The notes under the pieces: model-generated
Told to the model about the DNA's origin: nothing
The model's input: only the letters and a program-made list of their open reading frames with translations
Database searches by the model: none
Assembly (NCBI GenBank): GCA_050181295.1
Contig: JBFXDI010000002.1
Span: forward strand, 4,138 to 68,137
Length of the DNA stretch: 64,000 bases
Reading direction: 5' to 3'
DNA from: JBFXDI01 sp050181295
GTDB taxonomy: Bacteria; Pseudomonadota; Alphaproteobacteria; Rhizobiales; Aestuariivirgaceae
Program-made: the position numbers and the translations under genes
Part shown: positions 15,695 to 24,778 of the stretch, in pieces
Layout: each line of letters begins with the position of its first letter
How positions within the stretch are numbered: position 1 is the first letter of the stretch

Positions 15695-16978
15695 ATGAGG
15701 AAGCATCTTGCGGGACTGGCGCTTGCCACCGCGCTCACGACGGGCGCGATCCTTTCCACCGCCAGGGGAGAGGCGCCGACAGCCGACGCAGTGGTCACCC
15801 ATTATGCGGAAGTCGCGCATGGCATGTATTCGGACGCCCATGCGGCGGCCGTCGAGCTCGGAACGGCGGTGGACGCCCTGATCGCCAGCCCCTCGCAGGA
15901 GACGCTGGATGCGGCGCGCAAGGCCTGGAAGGACTCCCGGCCCTGGTACCAGCAGACGGAAGGCTACCGCTTCGGCAACGCCATCGTCGACGACTGGGAA
16001 GGCAAGGTGAACGCCTGGCCGCTCGACGAGGGCCTCATCGATTATGTCGATGCCGGAAGCTACGGCGACAGCTCGGACGAGAACCCCCTCTACACTGCCA
16101 ACGTCATCGCCAACAAATCCGTCCGCATCGGCAACGACACGGTCGACGCCAGCAAGATCGACGCGGAGCTCTTGCAGAAGCTGCAGGAGGCGGGCGAGGT
16201 CGAGGCGAATGTCGCGACCGGCTACCACGCCATCGAGTTCCTGCTGTGGGGGCAGGATCTGAACGGCACCGGGCCCGGCGCAGGAAACCGTCCGTATACG
16301 GACTACGACGCCAAGAACTGCACCGGCGGCAATTGCGACCGCCGCGCGGCCTATCTCAAGGCGGCGACCGACCTCCTGATCTCGGATCTGAAGGAGATGG
16401 CCGACAACTGGACGCCCGACGGCGCGGCCAGCAAGCAGGTCAAGGAGAAGGGCGCCGAAGGCGGGCTCGCCACCATCCTCACCGGCATCGGCAGCCTCTC
16501 CTATGGCGAGCTCGCGGGCGAGCGCATGAAGCTCGGCCTCATCCTGCACGACCCGGAGGAGGAGCACGACTGCTTCTCCGACAACACCCACAACTCGCAC
16601 TATTACGACGAGGCGGGCATGGTCGCGATCTACACCGGCGCCTACACGCGCCGCGACGGATCGAAGCTCGAAGGCGCCTCGATGGCGGAATATGCGAAGG
16701 CGAAGTCGCCGGAGGCCGCGGCCAAGGTCGATGCGCTGATGCAGGACGCGGAAGCGAAGCTCAAGCTCATCAAGGACACGGCCGATTCCGGCAAGATGGC
16801 CTATGACCAGATGATCGGCGAGGGCAATGCCGAGGGCAACAAGATGGTGCAGGACGCCATCGACGCGCTCGTGGCCCAGACGCGCGGCGTCGAGGCGGTG
16901 GTCGCCGATCTCGGGCTCAAGATCACCGTCGAGGGCTCCGACAGCCTCGACAATCCCTCCGCCGTGCAGGGCCAGTAG
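15695..16978 (+). CDS. Imelysin family protein, IrpA-like, periplasmic iron-associated
   Basis: The 427-residue protein has a signal peptide (about residues 1-25) and the imelysin/M75 signature G176-Y-H-x2-E181 (GYHAIEFLLWGQD). This is the GxHxxE motif used for metal binding in the IrpA/EfeO group. Two-domain helical architecture and the length fit the longer IrpA type. Such proteins are made under iron limitation and are thought to bind iron in the periplasm or at the outer membrane. It is first in a five-gene operon with multicopper oxidase, di-heme protein, second imelysin and DUF1513. CGGAGGG before the ATG at 15695 sets the start. Confidence 0.92.
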   Translation: MRKHLAGLALATALTTGAILSTARGEAPTADAVVTHYAEVAHGMYSDAHAAAVELGTAVDALIASPSQETLDAARKAWKDSRPWYQQTEGYRFGNAIVDDWEGKVNAWPLDEGLIDYVDAGSYGDSSDENPLYTANVIANKSVRIGNDTVDASKIDAELLQKLQEAGEVEANVATGYHAIEFLLWGQDLNGTGPGAGNRPYTDYDAKNCTGGNCDRRAAYLKAATDLLISDLKEMADNWTPDGAASKQVKEKGAEGGLATILTGIGSLSYGELAGERMKLGLILHDPEEEHDCFSDNTHNSHYYDEAGMVAIYTGAYTRRDGSKLEGASMAEYAKAKSPEAAAKVDALMQDAEAKLKLIKDTADSGKMAYDQMIGEGNAEGNKMVQDAIDALVAQTRGVEAVVADLGLKITVEGSDSLDNPSAVQGQ

Positions 16979-18431
16979 GACGCGCCCGCCGCTCCAGACT
17001 CCGCTCTCGCGGCGTGGCGCCCTGGCCTTGCTCGCGGGGGCGGGCGTGGCGGGGCTGCTCAGCCGTCCGGGCAGCGGCGAAACCCTGCCCGAACCCTCCG
17101 GGCGCAGCCGCGCTCTGTCACTCCGGGCCGCCGAGCGGCCGGCGCGGCTGCTCGGCCCACAAGGGCCCGAAAGCCGGCTATGGAGCTTCGGCGATGAACT
17201 CTATCCGGTGATCCGCATCGGGCGTGGCGACCGCGTGCTCGCCACGCTCGACAATGCGCTTCCCGAGCATACGACCATCCACTGGCACGGCATAAGGCTC
17301 GCCAACGCCATGGACGGCGTGCCCTACATGACCCAACCACCGGTCGAGCCGGGCCAGCGCTTCCTCTATGATTTCACGGCACCCGACGCCGGCACCTTCT
17401 TCTTCCATCCCCACTGCAACGAGTCGGGGCAGGTCGGGCACGGCCTCATGGGGCTCCTCATCGTGGAGGGCGACGAGCCCGAACCCCGCGATGGGGAGGT
17501 GATCCTCGCGGTCAAGGACTGGCGGCTCAATCCGGACGGCACGTTCCTGCCCTTCGTCACCGAAAAGGGCGCGCCCAAGGCCGGCACCTTCGGCACGGTG
17601 CGGACCGTCAACGGAATGCCGAAAGCCACTCAAGCCGTGCCGGCTTCCGCCGACATCCGCATCCGCATCCTCAATCTCGACGCCACGCGCGTGCTGGAAG
17701 TGGGCGTCGAGGGCGGGCCGGCGGCCATCGTGGCCGTGGACGGCAACGCCATCGCGCCCGTGCCGCTCGACACCTGGCGCATGGGCCCCGCCATGCGCCT
17801 CGACCTCGTGGCGAGGACGCCGAAGGACGGGGCCAAGCTCAAGGTCATCGACTACAACGTGGCGGAGCCCTATGTCGTGGCTGAGCTCGAGGCTAGGGGC
17901 GCGGACCGGCGCAGCCGAGATTTCTCGCCGCCGCCGCTTGTCGCCTCGGACATTCCGGAGCCCGACCTCGTTGCGGCCGAGGCGCAGTCCTACATCTTCG
18001 GCGCGGCCGGCGATCCTGCGGGCAGCTTGCCGGTCGAGCCATCAGGCGATCAATCCCTCGATGAGGCGTTGCGGCGCTCCATGTGCTTCGGCACGCGCAC
18101 CTTCTGGTCGATCAACCGCCGCTCCTGGCCGAGCAACGGGCATGCGACGCCGCCCGCGCCGTTGGCGGCGCTGAGGGCCGGCGCGAGCTACCGCTTCACG
18201 CTCCAGAACGCTACGCCGCACCCGCATCCGATCCATCTCCACGGGCACACCTTCAAGGTGCTGTCGTCGTCGCGCCGCCAGATTGCGCCCTACTGGGCCG
18301 ACACCGTACTCTTGGGCGCCAAGGAGCGTGTCGACATCGCCTTCGTCGCGCGCGAGGGCGACTGGATGTTTCACTGCCACATCCTCGAGCATCTCGAGAC
18401 CGGCATGATGGGTTATTTCCGCATCGCATGA
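16827..18431 (+). CDS. Multicopper oxidase (laccase/CueO-like), start uncertain
   Basis: All four copper motifs are present: HWHG near 17280, HPH near 17408 (FFFHPHCNES), HPHPIHLHGH near 18220-18250, and HCHILEHLETGM near 18370-18405, giving type 1, 2 and 3 copper sites. The enzyme would oxidise Fe(II), Cu(I) or phenols in the periplasm. A Tat-like signal (PLSRRGALALLAGAG) is encoded at about 17000-17044, just after the previous gene. There is no good start codon in front of it: the in-frame ATG lies at 16827, deep inside the imelysin gene, and the next candidates are TTG 17028 and GTG 17046, which would cut the signal. The real start is therefore unresolved. Its TGA overlaps the ATG of the di-heme gene. 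Confidence 0.88.
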   Translation: MPRATRWCRTPSTRSWPRRAASRRWSPISGSRSPSRAPTASTIPPPCRASRTRPPLQTPLSRRGALALLAGAGVAGLLSRPGSGETLPEPSGRSRALSLRAAERPARLLGPQGPESRLWSFGDELYPVIRIGRGDRVLATLDNALPEHTTIHWHGIRLANAMDGVPYMTQPPVEPGQRFLYDFTAPDAGTFFFHPHCNESGQVGHGLMGLLIVEGDEPEPRDGEVILAVKDWRLNPDGTFLPFVTEKGAPKAGTFGTVRTVNGMPKATQAVPASADIRIRILNLDATRVLEVGVEGGPAAIVAVDGNAIAPVPLDTWRMGPAMRLDLVARTPKDGAKLKVIDYNVAEPYVVAELEARGADRRSRDFSPPPLVASDIPEPDLVAAEAQSYIFGAAGDPAGSLPVEPSGDQSLDEALRRSMCFGTRTFWSINRRSWPSNGHATPPAPLAALRAGASYRFTLQNATPHPHPIHLHGHTFKVLSSSRRQIAPYWADTVLLGAKERVDIAFVAREGDWMFHCHILEHLETGMMGYFRIA

Positions 18432-19624
18432 GCCGTATCGCGTTCAGCCTGTTCCTGGCCGGCATCGTGCTGGCCCTGCCGGCGCGCGCCGATCCCCTGG
18501 ACGCGGTCGCGGGCAAGGCGCTGTTCGACCGCCGCTGGGTGCAGGCGCCGGCCTCGACCAAGTCGGCGGACGGGCTCGGTCCCCTCTTCAGTGCGCAGGC
18601 CTGCGCCACCTGCCACAAGGCGGGAGGACCGGCGCGCTTCGTCGAAACTGAGGACGGGCTCGGCTCGCTGGGGCTGGTCGTGAGGCTCGGCACGGACAAG
18701 GGTGTTCCCGATCCCTTCTACGGGCGCCAGATCCAGGAGCGCGCCATTCCGGGCCTTGTTCCGGAGGCGCGCGTGCGGCCGCGGCTCGCGAGCGCCGTTT
18801 CGCTGAGGCTCATGCAGATCGAGGCCGATCTCGACCTGACGGGCCCCGCGCTCGGCAAAGGGGTTCACAAGGAGCTCCGCGCCGCTCCCTCGCTCCGGGG
18901 CCGTGGCCTCATCGCTGAAGTGGACGCGGCGGCCATCCTGGCGCTCGCCGATCCGGAAGACAGGGACAAGGACGGCATCTCCGGGCGCGCCCGCATGCTG
19001 CCGGATGGCAAGGGCGGCGTAATGCTCGGGCGCTTCGGGCTCAAGGCGGGCCGCGCCAGCATCGCCGACCAGGCGGCGGACGCCGCCTCGCTCGACATGG
19101 GGCTGTCGTCACCTTTCCATCCGCTGCCGCAGGGCGACTGCACCGCCGTCCAGACCGATTGCGCACTGCGCGCGGGGCCGGACAAGGCGGAGATCGGCGA
19201 TCAGTCGATCGAGCTGATCGCCATCTTTGTCGCCACACTGCAACGCCCGCCGGTGCCTAACGATCCGAAGGGCGAGGCGCTTTTTGCGAAAGCCGGATGC
19301 ACCCAATGCCACGTCCCGTCGCTGCCGAAGGCGCAAGGCGGAGAGGCGGCGATCTTCAGCGATCTCCTGCTGCACGACATGGGCGAGGGGCTTTCCGGCC
19401 GCATCGGCGATGGCGATGTCGATCCGGCGGAATGGCGCACCGCGCCGCTCATCGATCTGGCGCAGCGGCCGCAGGCGCGCCGCTACCTGCATGACGGGCG
19501 CGCGGGCTCGATCGAGGAGGCGATCCTCTGGCATGGCGGCGAGGCCGAGGCGTCGCGCAACACGTTCCAGGCGCTGGGCGCGGAGGAGCGCAAGGCGCTG
19601 ATCGATTACGTGAGCAGGCTCTGA
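18428..19624 (+). CDS. Di-heme c-type oxidoreductase (DUF1111 / thiol-oxidoreductase-like)
   Basis: The 398-residue periplasmic protein has a signal peptide (cleavage about residue 21) and two heme c attachment sites, CATCH at 59-63 and CTQCH at 291-295. The rest matches the DUF1111 family, distantly related to MauG/cytochrome c peroxidase. Such genes recur beside imelysins in bacterial iron operons. It likely transfers electrons in the periplasm, perhaps accepting from or donating to the multicopper oxidase or an iron-binding partner; this is inference. ATGA overlap with the preceding gene and TGATG with the next show tight coupling. Confidence 0.9.
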   Translation: MSRIAFSLFLAGIVLALPARADPLDAVAGKALFDRRWVQAPASTKSADGLGPLFSAQACATCHKAGGPARFVETEDGLGSLGLVVRLGTDKGVPDPFYGRQIQERAIPGLVPEARVRPRLASAVSLRLMQIEADLDLTGPALGKGVHKELRAAPSLRGRGLIAEVDAAAILALADPEDRDKDGISGRARMLPDGKGGVMLGRFGLKAGRASIADQAADAASLDMGLSSPFHPLPQGDCTAVQTDCALRAGPDKAEIGDQSIELIAIFVATLQRPPVPNDPKGEALFAKAGCTQCHVPSLPKAQGGEAAIFSDLLLHDMGEGLSGRIGDGDVDPAEWRTAPLIDLAQRPQARRYLHDGRAGSIEEAILWHGGEAEASRNTFQALGAEERKALIDYVSRL

Positions 19625-20670
19625 TGGCGACGCGTTTCCTCTGCCTCCTCCTCCTCGCGATCACGCTCGTCACGCCGGCGACTGCCGCCGATCACGTCAC
19701 GGTCGCCAAGACACTTGCAGCCGATGTGATCGTTCCCCGCTACGAGGCGCTGGCGAAAGCCGCGGAAGCGCAAGCGGAGGCCTGGAAGAATCTTTGCGCC
19801 GCGCCGTCGCCCGCAGCCCTTGAAGCCGTGAAGAGCGCCTATCACGCGACGGCCGACGCCTGGTCGGCGGCGGAGATCATCCGCTACGGGCCGGTGTCCG
19901 AGGATTTTCGCGCGGAGCGGCTCTCCTACTGGCCCGAGCGCAAGAACGCGACGCAGCGTGGACTTGCACAGCTCCTCAAGCCCGACTCGCAGAACAACCT
20001 CAGCCCCGACAGCATCCGCGGCGCGAGCGCGGCGGTGCAGGGGCTGCCGGCGCTCGAACGGCTTCTCTTCACCGACCCGCCAGCGGACGAGAAGGCCTTT
20101 GCCGGCTCGCCTGACAACGAGCGCCGTTGCGCGGTCGGCCGCGCCATCGCCGATAATGTCAGGGCGCTGGCGGAGGAGATCCGCGACGGCTGGTCGGATC
20201 CGAAGAGCGGGCTTGCGAGCCAGCTCTTCTACGCGCCGCTTGCGGACGAGGTGGTGCGCCGGCTCGCGACCGACGTCGTATCAGGCTTCCAGATCATGCG
20301 CGACGTGAAGCTCCTGCCGGTTCTCGGGCCCGAGATCGCGCGCGCCAATCCGAAGCTTGCGGAAGGCTGGCGCAGCGAACGTTCCTCGCGTGCGCTCGCG
20401 CTCAACCTCAAGACCACGCTCGTCATGGCGGAGATCATGCTCGAAGGGCAAAGCGAGGAGGGTGCTGCCGGCCTCTACAATGTGCGCCAGGCGCTCCGCG
20501 TCGCGGAAGGGCTGCCGCCGCTCTTCGGGCCTATGGCGGCCGATCGCAAGGAGCGCCCGCAGCTCATCCTGCTATTCGACGCGCTGGGCTTTTCGCGCGA
20601 CAGGCTCCTGATCGAGGTGCCTGCGGCGCTCGGCATCGCAATGGGGTTCAACAGTCTCGATGGCGATTGA
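19624..20670 (+). CDS. Imelysin family protein (second paralogue)
   Basis: This 348-residue protein has a signal peptide (cleavage after ATA, about residue 21) and an imelysin-like helical body, shorter than the IrpA-type protein at the start of the operon. The strict GxHxxE motif is changed to GLPALERLLF, keeping the glutamate but losing the histidine, a variation seen in the second imelysin of such operons. It may bind metal differently or act as a scaffold. The start overlaps the upstream stop in TGATG; the end overlaps the DUF1513 gene by eleven bases. Confidence 0.88.
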   Translation: MATRFLCLLLLAITLVTPATAADHVTVAKTLAADVIVPRYEALAKAAEAQAEAWKNLCAAPSPAALEAVKSAYHATADAWSAAEIIRYGPVSEDFRAERLSYWPERKNATQRGLAQLLKPDSQNNLSPDSIRGASAAVQGLPALERLLFTDPPADEKAFAGSPDNERRCAVGRAIADNVRALAEEIRDGWSDPKSGLASQLFYAPLADEVVRRLATDVVSGFQIMRDVKLLPVLGPEIARANPKLAEGWRSERSSRALALNLKTTLVMAEIMLEGQSEEGAAGLYNVRQALRVAEGLPPLFGPMAADRKERPQLILLFDALGFSRDRLLIEVPAALGIAMGFNSLDGD

Positions 20671-21769
20671 CAGACGGCAGATTCTCATCGGCCTCGCGGC
20701 GGCGCTCGCAACCCCCGGCGGCACCGCATGGAGCTCGCCTTCCGAAGCGCTCTACGTTGCCTGCCGCGACAGCGCGGACAAGCGTTCCTTTGCGGCGGTA
20801 TTCTCGGCGGACGGCAGAGAAGTGTTCTCGACCGTGCTCCCGGCGCGCGGACACGACGCGGTCGAGCGGCCCGGCTCGGGCGAGATCGTCGTCTTCGCGC
20901 GCCGCCCGGGCAACTGGGCGGTAGCCTTCGATCCCCGGCGCGGACGGGTGGTGACGACCATCCTCTCGCAGAAGGACCGGCATTTCCTCGGCCATGGCGC
21001 CTTCACGGCCGACGGAAAGCTCCTCTATGCGGGCGAGAACGACACGAAGAGCGGCAACGGCGTCCTCGGCATCTACGATGCGACCGACGGATACCGGCGC
21101 ATCACCGAAATCCCATCGCTCGGCATCGGGCCGCACGACATAAAGCTCATGGGCGACGGGCGGACGCTGGTGGTGGCGAACGGCGCGCTCAAGACGCTTC
21201 CCGAGAGCGGCCGGGAAATCCTGAACCTCGACAGCATGCGGCCGAACCTTGCCTTCATCGACATGCGTACCCACGCCACGCTCGGCCTCGTCGAGCTTGG
21301 GCCAGAACTCCGCCAGCTCTCGATCCGGCATCTCGCGGTGGCGGCGGACGGCACGGTGGCCTTCGGCTGCCAGTACCAGGGAAGCGCCGGCGACCTGCCG
21401 CTGCTCGTGGGCCTTGCGAAGGAGGGGAAGGCCAAGCTTCTCGACATGCCGGAGCTCGAGCTCTCCAAGCTCGACAACTACGTGGGGTCGGTCGCTATAG
21501 ACGATGATCAGAGGATGATCGCGGTGACGAGCCCGCGCGGCGGCTCGGTGGCGCTGTGGGAGCTTAAGACCGGGAGCTTCCATTCGCGCGCCGCCATGAG
21601 CGATGTCTGCGGCTTGGCGCCGCTCGATCACGACGCCTTCCTGCTCACCTCCGGCAATGCCGGCATGCGGAGGCTCGGGTCCCACGATCGAACGCCGGGC
21701 CTGCCCGTCGCCGGCAGCCAGCAGTGGATGTGGGACAATCACATGCGGCGGCTGAAGCGCGTCACATAG
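20660..21769 (+). CDS. DUF1513 family Tat-exported beta-propeller-like protein
   Basis: The 369-residue protein starts with a twin-arginine signal (MAIDRRQILIGLAAALATPG) and then reads as repeated blade-like units: FAAVFSADGREVFST, GAFTADGKLLYAGEND, VAIDDDQRMIAVTSPRGG. This is typical of DUF1513, a predicted beta-propeller found at the end of imelysin operons. Its function is unknown; a periplasmic role in iron handling is inferred from context. Its stop is four bases from the stop of the convergent SLC13 permease gene. Confidence 0.9.
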   Translation: MAIDRRQILIGLAAALATPGGTAWSSPSEALYVACRDSADKRSFAAVFSADGREVFSTVLPARGHDAVERPGSGEIVVFARRPGNWAVAFDPRRGRVVTTILSQKDRHFLGHGAFTADGKLLYAGENDTKSGNGVLGIYDATDGYRRITEIPSLGIGPHDIKLMGDGRTLVVANGALKTLPESGREILNLDSMRPNLAFIDMRTHATLGLVELGPELRQLSIRHLAVAADGTVAFGCQYQGSAGDLPLLVGLAKEGKAKLLDMPELELSKLDNYVGSVAIDDDQRMIAVTSPRGGSVALWELKTGSFHSRAAMSDVCGLAPLDHDAFLLTSGNAGMRRLGSHDRTPGLPVAGSQQWMWDNHMRRLKRVT

Positions 21770-21773
21770 ACTT

Positions 21774-23549
21774 TCAGACGCCCCACACCATGAGGAGCGC
21801 CGGAACGCCGATCAGGATGACGAGCAGCGAGAGCGGCAGCCCGAGCTTCCAGTAGTCGCCGAAGCGATAGCCGCCCGGGCCCATGACGAGCGTGTTGCAC
21901 TGGTGCCCGATGGGCGTGAGGAAATCGCAGCCGGCCCCGATCGCTACCGCCATGAGGAAGGCGTCCGGCCTGTAGCCGAGCGCGCCCGCGAAACCCGCGG
22001 CGATCGGCGCCATCACCAGCACGGTCGCGGCATTGTTGAGGAATGGCGTGACGGCCATGGCCGCCACCATGATGAGACCGAGGGCGCCCCATGGCGGAAG
22101 GTTTGCGGCGGCGGCCGACAGCCAGCCGGCGAAGAGGTCGGTGGCGCCGGTGGTGCGCAGCGTGTCGCTCACCGGGATGAGGGCCGCGAGCATGACGAGG
22201 ATCGGCCATTCGATCTCGGCATAGGCCTCGCGCAGGCCGACGGCGCGGGTGAGGAGGAGCAAAACGGCGGCGCCGAAGAAGGCGATGGCGACGGGAAGCG
22301 CGCCCGTCGCGGTCAGGATCATGGCGGCGGCAAGGATCATGAGCGGCAGCAGGCGCCGCCGCGCCGAGCCGAGGCGGATCTCCCGCTCGGCCAGCGGCAG
22401 GCAGTCGAGCTCGCGCAGGACCTCGGGCATGCGCTTGCGGTTTCCCTGCAGCACGATGACGTCGCCCGGCCGCAAGGCGATGGCATTCAGCCGCTCGACG
22501 AAGCGCTCGCCGCGCCGGCTCACCGCCAGCAGATTGACGCCGAAGCGATCATAGAGCCCGAGACGCTGGGCGGTCGAGCCCGCGAGCCAGGAACTGGGGC
22601 CGACCACCGCCTCGAAGGCTGCGACCTCATCGCTCGGCTCCTCCCGCTCGGGCTGTTCGTGCTCGCGCGACAGCCTCAGGCCGCCCCGCGCCACCATGCG
22701 CTCGAGCGCCGCCGGGTCGCCCTCCAGCAGCAGCGTGTCGCCCGGCTTCAGCTGCGCGTCGGGCAGGGGGCTCGATCGCTTGTTGCCCGCCCGCAGGATG
22801 CTCACAACCTTCGCCTCGCCCTCCGCCAGCTTCTGAAGCGCGGCGACCGTCGCGCCCTCGGCCCATGTGCCTTCCACTACGGCGGCTTCGGTGGCGTAGT
22901 TCTTGATGTCGAGCGCCTCGTGCATGGCGGCCGTCTGCTTCGTGCGCTCGGGCAGGAGACGGTAGGCGAAGACGAGGAAGACGAGACCGACAGCAGCGAG
23001 AAGAGCGCCGACGGGCGTGAAGTCGAACATGGTGAAGGGTGTGCCGCCGAGCTCGGCGCGCATGCGGGCCACGATCACGTTCGGAGAGGTGCCGACCAGC
23101 GTCATCAATCCGCCGAGCAGCGAGCCGAAGGCCATGGGCATGAGGAGACGCGATGGCGAGATGCCGCTCTTGCGCGCCATCTGGAAGGCGACCGGCATCA
23201 TGATGGCGAGCGCGCCGATGTTCTTCACGAACGCCGACATCAGCGTGACGGAGCCCACGAGCACGAGGAGATCGCCGCGCGTCGATTTCACATAGGGCGA
23301 AAGGGCGTGCACGAAGGCTTCCATGACGCCGGTGCGCGCCACGGCCGCGCTCACGAGCAGCGCGCTCCCGACGATGATGACGATGTCGTCGCTGAAGCCC
23401 GAGAACGCCTTGTCGTAGGGAACGAGGCCGAGCAGCACCGCGGCGAGGAGCGCAATGGTCGCCACCACGTCATAGCGCAGCCGTCCCCACACGAAGAGCG
23501 CCATCATGCCCGCGAGGAGGCTCACCGCCAGGATCTGATCACCGGTCAT
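21774..23549 (-). CDS. SLC13/DASS family permease with two TrkA-C (RCK_C) domains
   Basis: The 591-residue inner-membrane protein has SLC13-type helices in both halves, with GTSPNVIVARM in the first half and GAGCDFLTPIGHQCNTLVMGPGGY in the second as the substrate/cation motifs. Between them (about residues 205-385) lie two soluble TrkA-C-like domains (segments LKPGDTLLLEGDPAALERM and LRPGDVIVLQGNRKRMPEVL). Family members import sulfate, dicarboxylates or similar anions with sodium. The start at 23549 is where homology begins; no strong ribosome site is visible. The substrate cannot be set from sequence. Confidence 0.9.
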   Translation of the reverse strand: MTGDQILAVSLLAGMMALFVWGRLRYDVVATIALLAAVLLGLVPYDKAFSGFSDDIVIIVGSALLVSAAVARTGVMEAFVHALSPYVKSTRGDLLVLVGSVTLMSAFVKNIGALAIMMPVAFQMARKSGISPSRLLMPMAFGSLLGGLMTLVGTSPNVIVARMRAELGGTPFTMFDFTPVGALLAAVGLVFLVFAYRLLPERTKQTAAMHEALDIKNYATEAAVVEGTWAEGATVAALQKLAEGEAKVVSILRAGNKRSSPLPDAQLKPGDTLLLEGDPAALERMVARGGLRLSREHEQPEREEPSDEVAAFEAVVGPSSWLAGSTAQRLGLYDRFGVNLLAVSRRGERFVERLNAIALRPGDVIVLQGNRKRMPEVLRELDCLPLAEREIRLGSARRRLLPLMILAAAMILTATGALPVAIAFFGAAVLLLLTRAVGLREAYAEIEWPILVMLAALIPVSDTLRTTGATDLFAGWLSAAAANLPPWGALGLIMVAAMAVTPFLNNAATVLVMAPIAAGFAGALGYRPDAFLMAVAIGAGCDFLTPIGHQCNTLVMGPGGYRFGDYWKLGLPLSLLVILIGVPALLMVWGV

Positions 23550-23652
23550 GCGCCAGATGAGAATGGTTGCCCGGTCTTTCCAACGTCTGGGGCGTGGATT
23601 CGATGCCGGACGGGCTGCAACAGGTCCCGAAAAGAAGAACCAGGCGCTTTTT

Positions 23653-24597
23653 TCATGAAGCGTGGCCGGCAAGCCACAGTGACACGGTCAGGCCAGTCCC
23701 GCCCGTTTCCGGGGGAGTGAGCCTTTCCTTGCGGCTGCTCACGAGGCCCGCGCGCGACAGCCAGGCGGCCATGGCCTCGTCCGAGATGCCGAGCCGGCGG
23801 TGGGCGTGGCTGTCGCGCAGGAATTCGAGCTCGTGCGGGGCGAAATCGGCGATCAGCAGCCGGCCGCCGACCTTGAGCACGCGGGCCGCCTCCTGCAGCG
23901 CCCGGCCAGGATCGTCCAGGTAATGGAGCACCTGGTGGATGGTGACGAGATCGGCCGTGCCGGCGGCATAGGGAAGCGCCAGGATGTCGCCCTGGCGCAC
24001 CTGCACCCGCGTCAGGCCCTCGGCGTCGAGCTTGGCGCGCGCCAGCGACAGCATCTCCCGGCTCTGGTCGATGCCCGTTGCATTGGCGGAAAAGGGCGCG
24101 AAAAGCTCCAGAAGCCGGCCAGTTCCGGTGCCGAGATCGAGGTAGAAGCCGAAAGGGCCAGACCCTGCCAGGCGCTGCATGGCGGCCTCGACCTCGGCTT
24201 CCGCCACGTGTAGCGAGCGGATGCGGTCCCAGTCGGCGGCGTTGGCGCGGAAATAGGCCATGGCGGCCTCCTTCCTCGCCTCGAGGACCTCCTTGAGCCT
24301 GGCGCGGTCGCGCTCCAGGACGGGATTTTCCTGCTCCAGAAGCCCCACAATGGCGCCTGCCAGCGCGCCGGAAGGACTGCCGGCGCGGCGCCGGAAAAGG
24401 ACCCAGCTTCCTTCCTTGTGGCGGTCGAGCAGCCCGGCCTCGGCCATGAGCTTCAGATGGCGGCTGACGCGGGGCTGACTCTGGCCCAAAATCTGGGTCA
24501 ACTCGCTGACATTGAACTCGCCTTGCGAAAGCACGTTGAGGAGGCGCAGCCGGGTCGGCTCGCCGACGGCCCGCAGAGCGGCTAGCAGTTCCTCCAT
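23653..24597 (-). CDS. ArsR-type regulator fused to SAM-dependent methyltransferase
   Basis: Residues 1-85 form an ArsR winged helix (ELTQILGQSQPRVSRHLKLM is the recognition helix region) without the cysteine metal site of arsenic sensors. Residues about 130-300 form a class I methyltransferase (YLDLGTGTGRLLELF). Such fusions are common in alphaproteobacteria, usually next to metF or metH of methionine synthesis, and are suspected to sense S-adenosylmethionine. Here no metF or metH is in view, so the target is open. Length 314 residues is normal. Confidence 0.92.
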   Translation of the reverse strand: MEELLAALRAVGEPTRLRLLNVLSQGEFNVSELTQILGQSQPRVSRHLKLMAEAGLLDRHKEGSWVLFRRRAGSPSGALAGAIVGLLEQENPVLERDRARLKEVLEARKEAAMAYFRANAADWDRIRSLHVAEAEVEAAMQRLAGSGPFGFYLDLGTGTGRLLELFAPFSANATGIDQSREMLSLARAKLDAEGLTRVQVRQGDILALPYAAGTADLVTIHQVLHYLDDPGRALQEAARVLKVGGRLLIADFAPHELEFLRDSHAHRRLGISDEAMAAWLSRAGLVSSRKERLTPPETGGTGLTVSLWLAGHAS

Positions 24598-24778
24598 CGG
24601 GTCCGGGGCCCCCTTGCCAGATGCACCCTTATGCCATAATCCTTTCCACAGTGCGCGCCGGGCTTAATCCAAAAAAAGACAATTTCGGCCAACAAGGCTA
24701 TGGCGAGGCCATGAACGCGCATGGCAACGGCTTCAGGATCGTCGCAGGCCCCTGAAGCCGGCGAGCAACACTGCGGCA

